64,000 nt of DNA from Paenibacillus sp. BIHB 4019 (GTDB lineage Bacteria; Bacillota; Bacilli; Paenibacillales; Paenibacillaceae). Every line of letters begins with the position of its first letter. Position 1 is the stretch's first letter. Shown one piece after another: positions 45,243-57,878 of this stretch. The notes below the pieces were generated by a model that was not told where the DNA came from, ran no database searches, and saw only the letters and a list, made by a program, of their open reading frames with translations. A program made the translations under genes and the position numbers. The stretch is from positions 5,752,501-5,816,500 of the forward strand of contig NZ_CP016808.1 in the NCBI RefSeq assembly GCF_002741035.1. Reading direction: 5' to 3'.

Positions 45243-46742
45243 TCAGCCCCCGCTTTCCAGATCCCACTTGTCTAAACTCAGCTCGCACTCTCCGTCCGAC
45301 TCGAACACGATCCCGGTGCTGTTGCCGGAGGGGTAGATGGTGGCGCTCATCGTACGTACACCACCATCCAAAAACACCTCGACGCTTGCACGATCGAGAA
45401 ATACCCGCAGCGATAAAACGCCATCGCGCAGTTCGATAGGTACGGAACGCTTGCCATTCACGCCTGCTTCTTCGGGAGGCGTAGATATGCTTCGACCGCT
45501 GTTCGAACGATCAAGCGTGAATGTCCCCTCAGCCGAATCGTAGTACAACCGTGTTTCTTCTTCCTCGCCTTTACGAACCTTCAGCCCAAATCGGGCTGCC
45601 TTCTTAGGTGTGAAAGAAATGAGCAGTTCCAGACAGTGACCTTCCACGCCTTCTGCCTTTGCTGTGCCATTTAGCAAAGTCTCGAATCGGATGTGATTTT
45701 TCCGATAAGCTTCAACTTCTCGTATCGGCTGCTGAATGAGACGGCTGCCTTCCACCTTCAATTCCCGGGGCAGCGTCATCATGCCGGACCATCCGTGTCC
45801 CCATTCATCCACTGGAATGGAACGCCCCCATGCTTGCATCCATCCAATGACAATTCTTCTGCCCTTGTCGTCGATAAGCGTTTGCGGGGCATAAAAGTCG
45901 AACCCGTAATCCAGTTCCTCGCTTGAAGAGGGCTGGAATTGCCCCGTCTCCCGGTTAAAGTCGCCGATCATATACATGACGGAATCCCGATTGTGATGGC
46001 GATACCCGTCTCTCTCCACGCCTTGAGGAGAAATAATCAGCACATGCCTGCCGTCCAGCGGGAAGAAATCAGGGCATTCCCACATATGGCCGAGGCTTGG
46101 GTTACCCTTCAGTAACAACCCCACATAGGTCCAATTCTTCAAATTCGCGGACCGATATAAAAGAATTTGCCCCACATGCTCCGCGGCACGACTTCCAATT
46201 ACCGCGTAATAGAAATCGCCATCCTTCCATAGCTTAGGATCTCTAAAATCCTGAGGCAATGCTCCTTCAGGCAGCTGATCAGAGGTCAATACTGGATTTT
46301 CAGCAATCTTGTCATATTGCATACCATCCCCGATAGCAATGCACTGGGTTTGCCTAGTCAACGAACCATCCTGCGAATGTGGTTGTACATGACCGGTATA
46401 CATGATGACATGTTTTCCATTATCCTCGATGGCGCTTCCCGAAAAACAACCGCTGATGTCGTATGCCTGATCCGGTGCAAGAGCGACGGGGAGATGACTC
46501 CATTCCATTAGATCCCTGCTTACCGCATGCCCCCAATGCATGGGGCCATTTTTCGAGCTGTAAGGATGATATTGATAAAATAAATGGTATTGGCCGTTGT
46601 AAAACGAACATCCATTCGGGTCATTGATCCAGCCGATTTCAGCGGAAAAGTGATAGGATGGTTTGTACTGTTCGTTTGCAGCATGTTTGTTCGCTTGAAT
46701 ATATTCGTTCGCGTTTTTCGTAGAGAAAGCCATAGTGTTCAC
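45243..46742 (-). CDS. GH32 sucrose-6-phosphate hydrolase/fructanase-type enzyme
   Basis: A 499-residue intracellular GH32 enzyme, a distant paralogue of the one at 27877. Motifs: nucleophile Asp in GWINDPNGCSF, FRDPKLW, acid/base Glu in MWECPDFFPL; C-terminal beta-sandwich present. GTG start at 46742; the ATG three codons later is also possible. It is the first gene of the long minus-strand run and is divergent from a LacI regulator, the usual arrangement for sucrose or fructan control. It leads into the biosynthetic genes without a terminator. Confidence 0.92.
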   Translation of the reverse strand: MNTMAFSTKNANEYIQANKHAANEQYKPSYHFSAEIGWINDPNGCSFYNGQYHLFYQYHPYSSKNGPMHWGHAVSRDLMEWSHLPVALAPDQAYDISGCFSGSAIEDNGKHVIMYTGHVQPHSQDGSLTRQTQCIAIGDGMQYDKIAENPVLTSDQLPEGALPQDFRDPKLWKDGDFYYAVIGSRAAEHVGQILLYRSANLKNWTYVGLLLKGNPSLGHMWECPDFFPLDGRHVLIISPQGVERDGYRHHNRDSVMYMIGDFNRETGQFQPSSSEELDYGFDFYAPQTLIDDKGRRIVIGWMQAWGRSIPVDEWGHGWSGMMTLPRELKVEGSRLIQQPIREVEAYRKNHIRFETLLNGTAKAEGVEGHCLELLISFTPKKAARFGLKVRKGEEEETRLYYDSAEGTFTLDRSNSGRSISTPPEEAGVNGKRSVPIELRDGVLSLRVFLDRASVEVFLDGGVRTMSATIYPSGNSTGIVFESDGECELSLDKWDLESGG

Positions 46743-47210
46743 CGCTTTTCGATGGATTTGCTTAAGTCGTCCGTCTTAATCGCCGATCGGCCGCGCTTTG
46801 CGGTATGCTAATCGTACGGTTCTCCCCCTTTCCCTCACGAGTTACCAAAGAAAATAAACACGAGTCAAGAAATATATTGAATACGTATTCATGTTTGCAA
46901 GCACTTTCATTTACAGGTTAGCACCCCGCATTTTTCTTGTCAACGCACTAAAACGAAGTTTAAGTTGGACTTTTTTTCTTGATTTCTTTCACTATTTTAA
47001 GATTGATGTAAGCTAAGTGTTTATGGTAATCTCTTCTTCTCTATAAAACCCTTTCTGCTTAGAGGAATAGATATTAAATTAAATTCACAAAATCAGAATA
47101 CGATTTCTTGTCAAGTTAATTAGATTCAGAATATATTCTTATTGGTATTCAGAGAATATTCTTATTCGACATTTTTTGTGATATAGTAAGTCTGAAAGGA
47201 GTTTGCCTCA
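46743..47210. promoter_or_regulatory. Divergent control region between GH32 and LacI genes
   Basis: No gene in these 468 bases. They hold a perfect palindrome TGAATACGTATTCA with a central CG (46878-46891), as expected of a LacI-family operator; next to it a cre-like site TGCAAGCACTTTCA (46896-46909) with 10 or so of the consensus positions; and two more palindromes, AGAATATATTCT (47128-47139) and AGAATATTCT (47153-47162), each followed by TATT, just before the LacI gene. The shared GAATA/TATTC arms suggest one regulator binding at both ends. Confidence 0.6.
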
Positions 47211-48209
47211 ATGGAAAAATTGACGATGAAGGAAATCGCCAAAAGGGCGAAAGTGTCTCAACCTACCGTCTCCAGAGTCATCAACGGGCATAAAGGCGTT
47301 AGCGAGGAAATCGTTAATGTCGTTAATAAAGTCATTGAAGAAGCTGGATATATTCCCAACAAAGCTGCTCAGTCATTGAAGAAAAGCAGTACGAATATCA
47401 TCGGCATATGCGTAAAGGAAATCTATAATCCTTATTTTGTCGAGATCATCCATTCGTTGGAGCTTGAATCGAGGAAAAACGGTTACAGCATTTTGCTGCA
47501 CAATTCAAATTTCAATCCGGTTACGGAATGGGAAAATATTCAAAACTTTATTTCCCGTCAAGTAGACGGTATGATCATTGTCCCGACTGGCGATTTTAAC
47601 TTGGAGCGAATTTCGAAGCTGGAAACGCCCGCCGTTGTGATTACACAAAATTATAAATTCATCGATAGCGTTGGACTCAATCACCTACAAGCAGGCAAAC
47701 TGGCCGGGGAACGATTTATTCATTCGGGGCATCAGACATTCGGGTATATTGGAGCGGAGCAAGACGGAGAGAAGTTTTACGGGTTCGTAAATGTACTGCA
47801 AGAGAATGGATTCGAATTCCAGTCATCAAACTTCATTCAAGTTTCTGAATCGTCCAATAGTACCTACTTGATACGCAGAGATATCGAGAAATATTTAGAT
47901 TATCCAGAAAATCATAAATTCACATGCATTTTTGCTGAAAACGATATTATGGCTCTTGAATTTATGAGAGCTGCTCAGGAAAAACAGATACGAATTCCTG
48001 AAGAAATAAGTATCATTGGTTTTGACGATACGTATTTGTCTAAAATCATGGAAATCTCAAGCATCCATCAACCGATTGGCGACATGGCAAAAACCACTTT
48101 CGAGGTATTAATGAACCGAATGAATCAAAAACTGTCCTCCAGTTTAGTTAATATTTTAATGGAGCCCACGCTAATCGAAAGGAAAAGCTCGAAAATACGG
48201 CGGAGTTAA
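47211..48209 (+). CDS. LacI family transcriptional regulator
   Basis: A 332-residue repressor. The N-terminal helix-turn-helix and hinge are canonical (TMKEIAKRAKVSQPTVSRVI; AGYIPNKAAQSLKK), followed by a periplasmic-binding-like sugar domain (NIIGICVKEIYNPYFVEIIH; EEISIIGFDDTYLSKI). It is divergent from GH32 and the whole fructan/biosynthesis run, so it probably represses that run until a sugar such as sucrose, fructose or a phosphate of it binds. Confidence 0.93.
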   Translation: MEKLTMKEIAKRAKVSQPTVSRVINGHKGVSEEIVNVVNKVIEEAGYIPNKAAQSLKKSSTNIIGICVKEIYNPYFVEIIHSLELESRKNGYSILLHNSNFNPVTEWENIQNFISRQVDGMIIVPTGDFNLERISKLETPAVVITQNYKFIDSVGLNHLQAGKLAGERFIHSGHQTFGYIGAEQDGEKFYGFVNVLQENGFEFQSSNFIQVSESSNSTYLIRRDIEKYLDYPENHKFTCIFAENDIMALEFMRAAQEKQIRIPEEISIIGFDDTYLSKIMEISSIHQPIGDMAKTTFEVLMNRMNQKLSSSLVNILMEPTLIERKSSKIRRS

Positions 48210-48624
48210 GACTACCCTCCTGTACTTAAACAACATCCAACAAACGGTGTACCTGCTAAGGGCAGAGAGCATTCTGCCTCTGCGGTTTCCACACAATCAC
48301 TCCTGCATACTAAAACATGACATATATTATAAAGTTATATATAGTAAGCATAGGTATCCATGCGTTTGCTTAGACAAAAAAATTACTGTCAACGGAATAG
48401 CCATAGTATTTAACCTCACTTTAATTAACAGGATTGATTCATTATTGTTGAGGAGGAAATAAGTTTTCTCTATCAAAATAAACAGACATGATGATATCAT
48501 CATGTCTGTTTATTTTTTATATTCTTTTATACGCTGAATCGCCAAAAAACTTCGACTGTAATCCTGATTATGCTACTGCGCTTACCTTTTATGAAACAGC
48601 CCCTCGTTTAGGACGGCTGTCAGT
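48210..48624. other. Intergenic region holding a terminator; no supported gene
   Basis: A 71-codon plus-strand frame (48247-48462) has no ribosome site and an unlikely composition. A GAGGAGG at about 48450 is not followed by a start codon at usable distance. The notable element is the terminator palindrome at 48475-48516. Confidence 0.4.
48475..48516. terminator. Perfect 42-bp palindromic terminator
   Basis: Each base from 48475 to 48495 pairs with 48516 down to 48496. The plus-strand side continues in T-rich sequence, so it can terminate the LacI transcript; on the minus strand it may also serve as a barrier for the esterase gene. Confidence 0.85.
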
Positions 48625-49486
<862 letters not shown>

Positions 49487-49727
49487 TGCTAACAACCTGT
49501 TGATTCATACTTCTTTCTCATACCCCAAAGTAGAAATTGGCGGGGCATACTCCCATAATCCGACAGGTTGCCGTCGACCATTGTCTAGTAGTAAGCTCAT
49601 TTTGTAAACGCATACATTTACTTCCATTCCGAAACAAGATCCCCAAGAAGAAAGTATTGCCCGCTCCACCCTGCCTTATTACTATCATGATTTGCATAAA
49701 TCAAACAAAATAAAGGAGATGTAACGA

Positions 49728-51434
49728 ATGAGTAAGAAGACATTCAGTTTAGGAGTCAAGATTATGCTGCTTCTCGCATTAGTGATGTCGCCGATGTTGC
49801 TAAACGGAAAGCCGGTAGAAGCGTGGGTTGGCATGCCAATGTCCAAGCTCCATGTTAGTGGCAATCAGCTGGTGAACACCAACGGTCAGCCCGTATTGCT
49901 CAGCGGGTGGCATCAGCCTTCCGGTGCTTACTGGACATACCAGAACAGCAACTACTATTTGAATCAGAACGGCGGGAATCGGCATGCAGCTATTCTGGCC
50001 TATTTGAAGGATATTACCGATACCTTTACGAGCACTTCCGCCAAATACGGCAACAACCATGGATGGTATATGAATCAGGTCCGTCTATTCATTGACCGGG
50101 AAGACATGGGAGACGTTGCAGCGGGTACCTATAACTTTGCTGGATTGCAGGCGGTTACCCAAAACGTAATCATCCCTTACATCAACTATGCCAAGACCAA
50201 AGGGCTTTATGTTACACTCGGCCTCGATTTCACATTGAATAACAACCAAGCGACAACGCCCGACAATCTTGCAAAATTCAATCAGATCTGGGGCTACCTA
50301 GCTGACCAGCCGGGCATTAAGAGCGCGGATAACGTCATGTTCGAATTAATCAACGAGCCTGTTCTATCCGATGTTAACGGTGTTTGGGGCGGACATCCTT
50401 CCCAGTCCAATTTCGTTGCGTACTGGAACTCGCTCAAAAACTTCCAAAATGCAATGATCTCCACAATCCGCAGTAAAGGGGCAGATAACGTTGTCTGGGC
50501 GGCGGGGCTCGGCTGGGATCAATACTATCAATTGTGCGCAGCGTACCCGCTGACGGATCCACTGAACAATATCGGTTATTCGGTCCATTGGTATCCAGGC
50601 TATGGTGCCAATGACAATTATGCGCTGTTACAGCAGCAGTGGGATACCAATATTAAGCCTTGCGCTGATAATTATCCAATCAATATTACAGAAACAACCT
50701 GGTTTAAAACACAACCCGGAGACTCCTCCTATTGGGAGCTGTTTAACGGCTCAAACGAAGGATTTGGCAAAAACACTAAAGCGATCTTCACAGCGGCAGG
50801 CAATGTGAGCATTGCCGTCCATATGAACGGATTTTTGCTGAATTCCGGCACGAGAAGCTCGTTCGCAGACCCGACAGCCGGTTTGCTGTATGATGGCAAT
50901 ACCGCCCGCGATGGCATGGCCCGCTTTATTTTTGAATGGTATTATGAACGGGCGCAGTTAAATCCCTGGAATGGTGTCTGGAATGGAGTGACGAATGGTG
51001 CGACGTACAAGCTTGTGAACCGTGCATCGGGCAAAATACTTGAGGTGCCGGGCGGGCAAAACACGAATGCGCTGCAGCTTCAACAGTGGACGGACAATAA
51101 CACGACGGCTCAGCGCTGGGTCGTTACGGATCAAGGAACCTACAACAACTATTACGAATTGCGGAGCGTGAGCTCATCCGATAATAAAGTCATGGATGTT
51201 CGTAACGGAACAAAAAATAACGAGGAAGCGATTCAGCTTATGCAGAATCTCTCTAATACAGCACAACAGTTTCGATTGATCAAGCTGAGTAACGGATACT
51301 GGAGCATTCTTAACGTGAACAGCAACAAAGCAGTCGAAGTATTGGGATCCTCCACGGCAGATGGAGCGAAGATCCAACAAAATTTATACCGCGGCGATCT
51401 GAATCAGCAATGGCAGTTGGTTCAGATTAATTAG
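49728..51434 (+). CDS. Secreted GH5-type glycoside hydrolase with ricin-type lectin domain
   Basis: A 568-residue secreted protein. Signal peptide about 1-32 (LLLALVMSPMLLNGKPVEA). A GH5-like TIM barrel about 40-410, with acid/base Glu in NVMFELINEPVL and nucleophile Glu in YPINITETTWF. A ricin-B/CBM13-like beta-trefoil about 420-568, with three sugar-binding subdomains each ending in a QxW-like motif (AQRWVV, AQQFRL, NQQWQL). GH5 enzymes cut beta-glucans, mannans or xylans; the subfamily cannot be set from sequence alone. AAAGGAG precedes the start. Together with the esterase it suggests hemicellulose use. Confidence 0.88.
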   Translation: MSKKTFSLGVKIMLLLALVMSPMLLNGKPVEAWVGMPMSKLHVSGNQLVNTNGQPVLLSGWHQPSGAYWTYQNSNYYLNQNGGNRHAAILAYLKDITDTFTSTSAKYGNNHGWYMNQVRLFIDREDMGDVAAGTYNFAGLQAVTQNVIIPYINYAKTKGLYVTLGLDFTLNNNQATTPDNLAKFNQIWGYLADQPGIKSADNVMFELINEPVLSDVNGVWGGHPSQSNFVAYWNSLKNFQNAMISTIRSKGADNVVWAAGLGWDQYYQLCAAYPLTDPLNNIGYSVHWYPGYGANDNYALLQQQWDTNIKPCADNYPINITETTWFKTQPGDSSYWELFNGSNEGFGKNTKAIFTAAGNVSIAVHMNGFLLNSGTRSSFADPTAGLLYDGNTARDGMARFIFEWYYERAQLNPWNGVWNGVTNGATYKLVNRASGKILEVPGGQNTNALQLQQWTDNNTTAQRWVVTDQGTYNNYYELRSVSSSDNKVMDVRNGTKNNEEAIQLMQNLSNTAQQFRLIKLSNGYWSILNVNSNKAVEVLGSSTADGAKIQQNLYRGDLNQQWQLVQIN

Positions 51435-51466
51435 CTGAGCCTATTAGACAAAAACGCTGTGAAATT

Positions 51467-51504
51467 GGAAGGGCAAATCCATTACGGACTATGCCCTTTC
51501 TTTT
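51467..51504 (+). terminator. Terminator of the GH5 gene
   Basis: AAGGGCA (51469-51475) pairs with TGCCCTT (51492-51498), with inner TCC/GGA pairing, then TCTTTTG. About 35 bases after the GH5 stop. Confidence 0.65.
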
Positions 51505-51583
51505 GCTTAGTATGAGCTAATAGCAGGTTAAAATAGTATCATTAAGTTCACTTGCCTGATCTTAAGCACCTAGTTGCCGTCGC

Positions 51584-52861
51584 TCACCGAAGGATAATCT
51601 GCTCCCGACTAGGCCCTACAGATACCGTCGTGATCGCGACTCCGATCTCCGACTCGATGAATTCGACATACCCCCTTGCCGCTTCCGGTAAATCTTCCAT
51701 TTTAGTCACCTGCGAGATATCGGACTTCCAGCCCGGAAGCCGCTTATATACAGGTTTGGCCGAGGATAACTTCTGTGGGAAGAGGAATTCGTCCGCGACC
51801 TCCCCCTCCGTCTCATATCCTACGCATATCGGTATCTCATCCAGGTAACCTAGAACATCCAAGTTGGTAAGGGCGACGGAGGTTGCGCCTTGGATCCTGC
51901 AGCCATAACGCGTCGCGACCGCATCAAACCATCCGACCCTTCGCGGCCGGCCTGTCACCACTCCATATTCGCCGGCATCTCCCCCGCGGCTTCGAAGCTT
52001 CTCGGCCTCCTCCCCCTCCAGCTCTGCAACGAAAGGACCGGCGCCGACGCAGCTGGAGTAAGCCTTAGTAACCGCAACTATCTTCTCGATCGCATACGGC
52101 GGAAGCCCTGCACCGACCGACGCGTATCCGGCAAGCGTAGATGAGGAAGTGGTGAACGGATAAATGCCGTGATCCGGATCACGCAGAGCCCCAAGCTGTC
52201 CCTCAAGCAAAATTCCTTCTCCATTTCGATATGCCTTATGCAACAACGATGTGGTGTCGCACAGGTAAGGCGCTATGGCTTCCGCCTGCTCGCTTAGCTT
52301 GGATAACCAGTCCTCCACCTTAATGCAAGACTGTCCGTAAAGATGCTCAAGCACAATGTTCTTGCTCTCCAATAAATGCTCCAACCGTTCACGAAGATGA
52401 TCTTCAGCGAACAACTCGGAAATTTGAATTCCGAGCTTCGCGTATTTATCGGCATAGAAAGGAGCAATGCCGCGTTTGGTCGAACCGAAGCTGCGTGTTC
52501 CCAATCGATTTTCTTCAAGCTCATCGAGCATCCGATGCACTGGCAATACAATTTGAGCCCGCTCCGAAATACGTAATTGAGGACTCGGAATCCCTCTTAC
52601 CGTTAAGGATTCCAATTCTTGCAGCAGCACATCGATATCCACCGCTACTCCCGGGCCGATAACGTTTACGACATTCGGATAGAAAACCCCTGAAGGAAGC
52701 ATCCGCAGCGCGAATTTGCCGAAAGGGTTGATAATCGTATGCCCCGCGTTGCTCCCGCCTTGGTACCTCACCACATAGGAAGAATCGGCCGCCATCACGT
52801 CTGTCATTTTTCCCTTGCCCTCGTCTCCCCAATTCGCACCTACAATTGCTGTTATCGTCAT
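51584..52861 (-). CDS. Adenylosuccinate synthetase-like protein (PurA paralogue)
   Basis: A 425-residue PurA homologue with GTP loop and catalytic Asp in GANWGDEGKGK, RYQGGSNAGHT, GSTKRGIAPFYADKY and the GTP-side GRPRRVGWFDAVA. PurA joins IMP and Asp. This copy differs from the housekeeping form at usually fixed places: LEGQLGALRDPDHGIYPFTTSSSTLAGY in place of EGAQG..LDID.GTYPFVTSS. It lacks purB or other purine genes nearby and is divergent from a LysR gene. It may be an inducible spare enzyme, for instance resistant to a PurA inhibitor, or act on a related nucleotide. Confidence 0.85.
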   Translation of the reverse strand: MTITAIVGANWGDEGKGKMTDVMAADSSYVVRYQGGSNAGHTIINPFGKFALRMLPSGVFYPNVVNVIGPGVAVDIDVLLQELESLTVRGIPSPQLRISERAQIVLPVHRMLDELEENRLGTRSFGSTKRGIAPFYADKYAKLGIQISELFAEDHLRERLEHLLESKNIVLEHLYGQSCIKVEDWLSKLSEQAEAIAPYLCDTTSLLHKAYRNGEGILLEGQLGALRDPDHGIYPFTTSSSTLAGYASVGAGLPPYAIEKIVAVTKAYSSCVGAGPFVAELEGEEAEKLRSRGGDAGEYGVVTGRPRRVGWFDAVATRYGCRIQGATSVALTNLDVLGYLDEIPICVGYETEGEVADEFLFPQKLSSAKPVYKRLPGWKSDISQVTKMEDLPEAARGYVEFIESEIGVAITTVSVGPSREQIILR

Positions 52862-52969
52862 ATCCTTGACCTCCGACCCTAATTTGCTTACAGAGCTAAT
52901 GATAATGGAAGTAAAGTGTATTAGAATAATAGATATTAGTTATATTAGGTATAAAGAGAGGTAATGGAT

Positions 52970-53851
52970 ATGCAAGTGAATCTGGAATGGTACCGTGTCT
53001 TTTATTGGATTGCTAGAACAGGAAGCTTATCGCGGGCCGCGGATCAGCTTCATATCACTCAACCGGCCGTCAGCCATACCATTAAACAGCTGGAGAGCAC
53101 CCTTGGTGGGCAGCTGTTTTTCCGCACTCCCAAGGGAGCTACCTTGACCAAGGAAGGAGAAGTGCTTTTTCACTACCTGGAGCAGGCTTTCAATTTCGTT
53201 GACATCGGAGAAAAGGCCATAGCAGAGATGAACAACTTAAACAGCGGAGAAATCGCGATTGGAGCAAGCGACACGTTGTGCAAACACTACTTATTGCCTC
53301 ATCTGGAGCAGTTCCATGCCCAGCACCCCGGAGTACGGATTCGAGTCACGAATCGGACGACTCCGGAGACGCTAGCGCTGCTAAAGGAAGGCAAAATCGA
53401 CTTTGGCATCGTCAGCCTGCCCGCATCCGACAAACAAGTTGAGTTCCGTAAGAGCACGCCGATTCAGGACAGTCTTGTCGGGGGGATCAAATTTCGGGAT
53501 TTGGCGGCTGACGGCCCGCTTTCCATTGAAGCCCTCAAGCAATATCCTCTCCTAATTCTTGAGTCGGGGGGCAGTACAAGAAGGTACCTGGATGACTATG
53601 CCGCTTTACATGGAGTAAAGCTGGAGCCTGAATTCGAACTGGGAAGCGTGGATCTTCTCGTTCAATTCGCTCGCAGCGGATTCGGCCTTGCTTTTGTCGT
53701 TCGAAATTATGTCCAAGAGGAGCTGCAGTCCGGCAAGCTCTTTGAAATATCATTGGATCCGCCGTTGCCCGAACGGCAAATCGGTATTGCAACGCTGCGA
53801 GGAGTCCCTCTGTCTTCGGCGACCCGGTCTTTTCTGGCGTTATTGCCTTGA
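52970..53851 (+). CDS. LysR family transcriptional regulator
   Basis: A 293-residue regulator. The N-terminal winged helix is canonical (VFYWIARTGSLSRAADQLHI; TQPAVSHTIKQLESTLGGQL), followed by a two-lobed effector domain. The ATG at 52970 fits AGAGAGG better than the one at 52964. Divergent from the PurA paralogue across 108 bases, the classic LysR arrangement, so that gene is its likely target. The effector is unknown. Confidence 0.92.
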   Translation: MQVNLEWYRVFYWIARTGSLSRAADQLHITQPAVSHTIKQLESTLGGQLFFRTPKGATLTKEGEVLFHYLEQAFNFVDIGEKAIAEMNNLNSGEIAIGASDTLCKHYLLPHLEQFHAQHPGVRIRVTNRTTPETLALLKEGKIDFGIVSLPASDKQVEFRKSTPIQDSLVGGIKFRDLAADGPLSIEALKQYPLLILESGGSTRRYLDDYAALHGVKLEPEFELGSVDLLVQFARSGFGLAFVVRNYVQEELQSGKLFEISLDPPLPERQIGIATLRGVPLSSATRSFLALLP

Positions 53852-53934
53852 AAGCCGTTCCAATCATCTGGCCGGGCCCTTCTGGAAGTAAATGTAACCG
53901 TCCCAACACCGCATCGTTCCTTTGATCCAGAACA

Positions 53935-56565
<2,631 letters not shown>

Positions 56566-56710
56566 CTAACCATTAAATTGAAAAAAAAATCATTTGACAC
56601 GAGTTCATCAACATAGTACAATTAAATTATAAGATGCGTTATTTATGTCAATTTAAATCACGAGAGTCGTATTCAGATTGTATCATCGTGTCTGTTTATA
56701 TGCAATATGA

Positions 56711-56739
56711 AAGAACCTGATTAGACTAATCAGGTTCTT
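56711..56739. terminator. Hairpin terminator
   Basis: AAGAACCTGATTAG (56711-56724) and CTAATCAGGTTCTT (56726-56739), followed on the plus strand by TTTTT. No plus-strand gene is just upstream, so it may act mainly as an insulator before rph. Confidence 0.65.
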
Positions 56740-56770
56740 TTTGTGATTTCTCGCTATGATTTGTTGTATC

Positions 56771-56817
56771 AAAAAAAGTGGACATTTCCGTTTTCTAAAA
56801 CGGATGTCCACTCTTTT
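56771..56817 (-). terminator. Terminator of the SDR gene
   Basis: A stem of about 15 pairs with one bulge (56778-56794 with 56797-56811), flanked by seven A on the left, which is seven T on the minus strand. About 55 bases past the SDR stop. Confidence 0.8.
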
Positions 56818-56871
56818 TGTACGCATTCTTTCATTTTATTCTTCTATGACTATTAATATATGATTATTGAT

Positions 56872-57630
56872 TTACCAATGAATATCTACGCCGCCTTCAA
56901 CACGGATATCTTGTCCTGTTATCCATCTGCTATCTTCTGAGGCTAAAAATAAAATAACGGGGATCACATCTTCTTCTGGTATTCCAACTCTGTTGAAGGG
57001 ACTGGATTTCGCCACTTCCGTCATTATGACATCATAAAGTTCTTTCGGAGAGTCATTTATTACCGTATCCGTTATCGCTATAGGACTGACATTGTTCACT
57101 CGAATATTATATTTTCCCCATTCAATCGCAACAGTACGGGTTAAAGCCCCAACAGCGCCTTTAGCTGCAGTATAAGATGCATATCCATCTAGACCTTGAA
57201 CGGCCCTGCTTATAAAATTGATAATCGATCCCCCATTTTCTTTCATTAAAGGGAAACAAAGCTGCATCATCGTCCATGTTGCATATAGTTGTGTTTTTAA
57301 TGAATGATCTAAATCCTCAATCGTTTGCTCTAAAAAAGGCACCATATAGTTCGAAGAAGTGGCCCCATTAATTAATACATCTACATGGCCAAATTTCTCT
57401 TGAATGCTCTGCACAAATTCCTTCATTTGCTCTTGTTCTTTTAAGTTTGTTACTATTGCTAATACATCTGTGCCTTCTGCCTCACACAGCTTTGCCGTTT
57501 CCTTTAATTTCTCTTCTTGAATATCACAAATGGCTAGTTTTGCCCCTTCTTTGGCAAAGCGGATCGCATTTTGTTTTCCAAGTCCTGCAGCTGCTCCAGT
57601 AATCACAACAACTTTATCTTTAAATTTCAC
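56872..57630 (-). CDS. SDR family oxidoreductase (FabG-like)
   Basis: A 252-residue short-chain dehydrogenase/reductase. NAD(P) motif TGAAAGLGKQNAIRFAKEGA, VLINGAT, active-site Ser in IINFISRAVQG and YTAAKGAVGALT with the Tyr-Lys pair, C-terminal ITGQDIRVEGG. GTG start after GGAGG. Substrate is unknown; relatives reduce 3-oxoacyl chains or other ketones. The AraC gene upstream on the same strand may control it. Confidence 0.9.
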   Translation of the reverse strand: MKFKDKVVVITGAAAGLGKQNAIRFAKEGAKLAICDIQEEKLKETAKLCEAEGTDVLAIVTNLKEQEQMKEFVQSIQEKFGHVDVLINGATSSNYMVPFLEQTIEDLDHSLKTQLYATWTMMQLCFPLMKENGGSIINFISRAVQGLDGYASYTAAKGAVGALTRTVAIEWGKYNIRVNNVSPIAITDTVINDSPKELYDVIMTEVAKSSPFNRVGIPEEDVIPVILFLASEDSRWITGQDIRVEGGVDIHW

Positions 57631-57788
57631 TTGCTACACCTCCGAATGTTATGAAAAACAGATCCTGTGTCCATATAAAAAATGACACCTTTACTGTAAC
57701 AAACTTCGAAGCGGTAACATTACAAGCTTGATGCTTTTTTATATCAGATTTGTACGTGAACTTTTAGATGGTGCAAAGTGGTGCAAAT

Positions 57789-57830
57789 AAGAAATAGACC
57801 ATTCTTCGCCAAGGAGATGGTCTATTTCTT
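57789..57830. terminator. Terminator downstream of the AraC gene
   Basis: AAGAAATAGACCAT (57789-57802) and ATGGTCTATTTCTT (57817-57830), 14 perfect pairs with a 14-base loop, T-rich on the right and A-rich on the left. Confidence 0.75.
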
Positions 57831-57878
57831 TTCTGAAATTAAGCGTTTATCTTTGGTTAATATGTGCTTCAGCCTCAA

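Noticed and set aside
48247..48462. Possible 71-residue plus-strand protein after the LacI gene
   Set aside because: No ribosome site and non-protein-like composition in an AT-rich intergenic stretch.
51584..52861. PurZ-type enzyme for 2-aminoadenine DNA
   Set aside because: The catalytic Asp in GDEGKGK is kept and no phage genes or matching polymerase are nearby.
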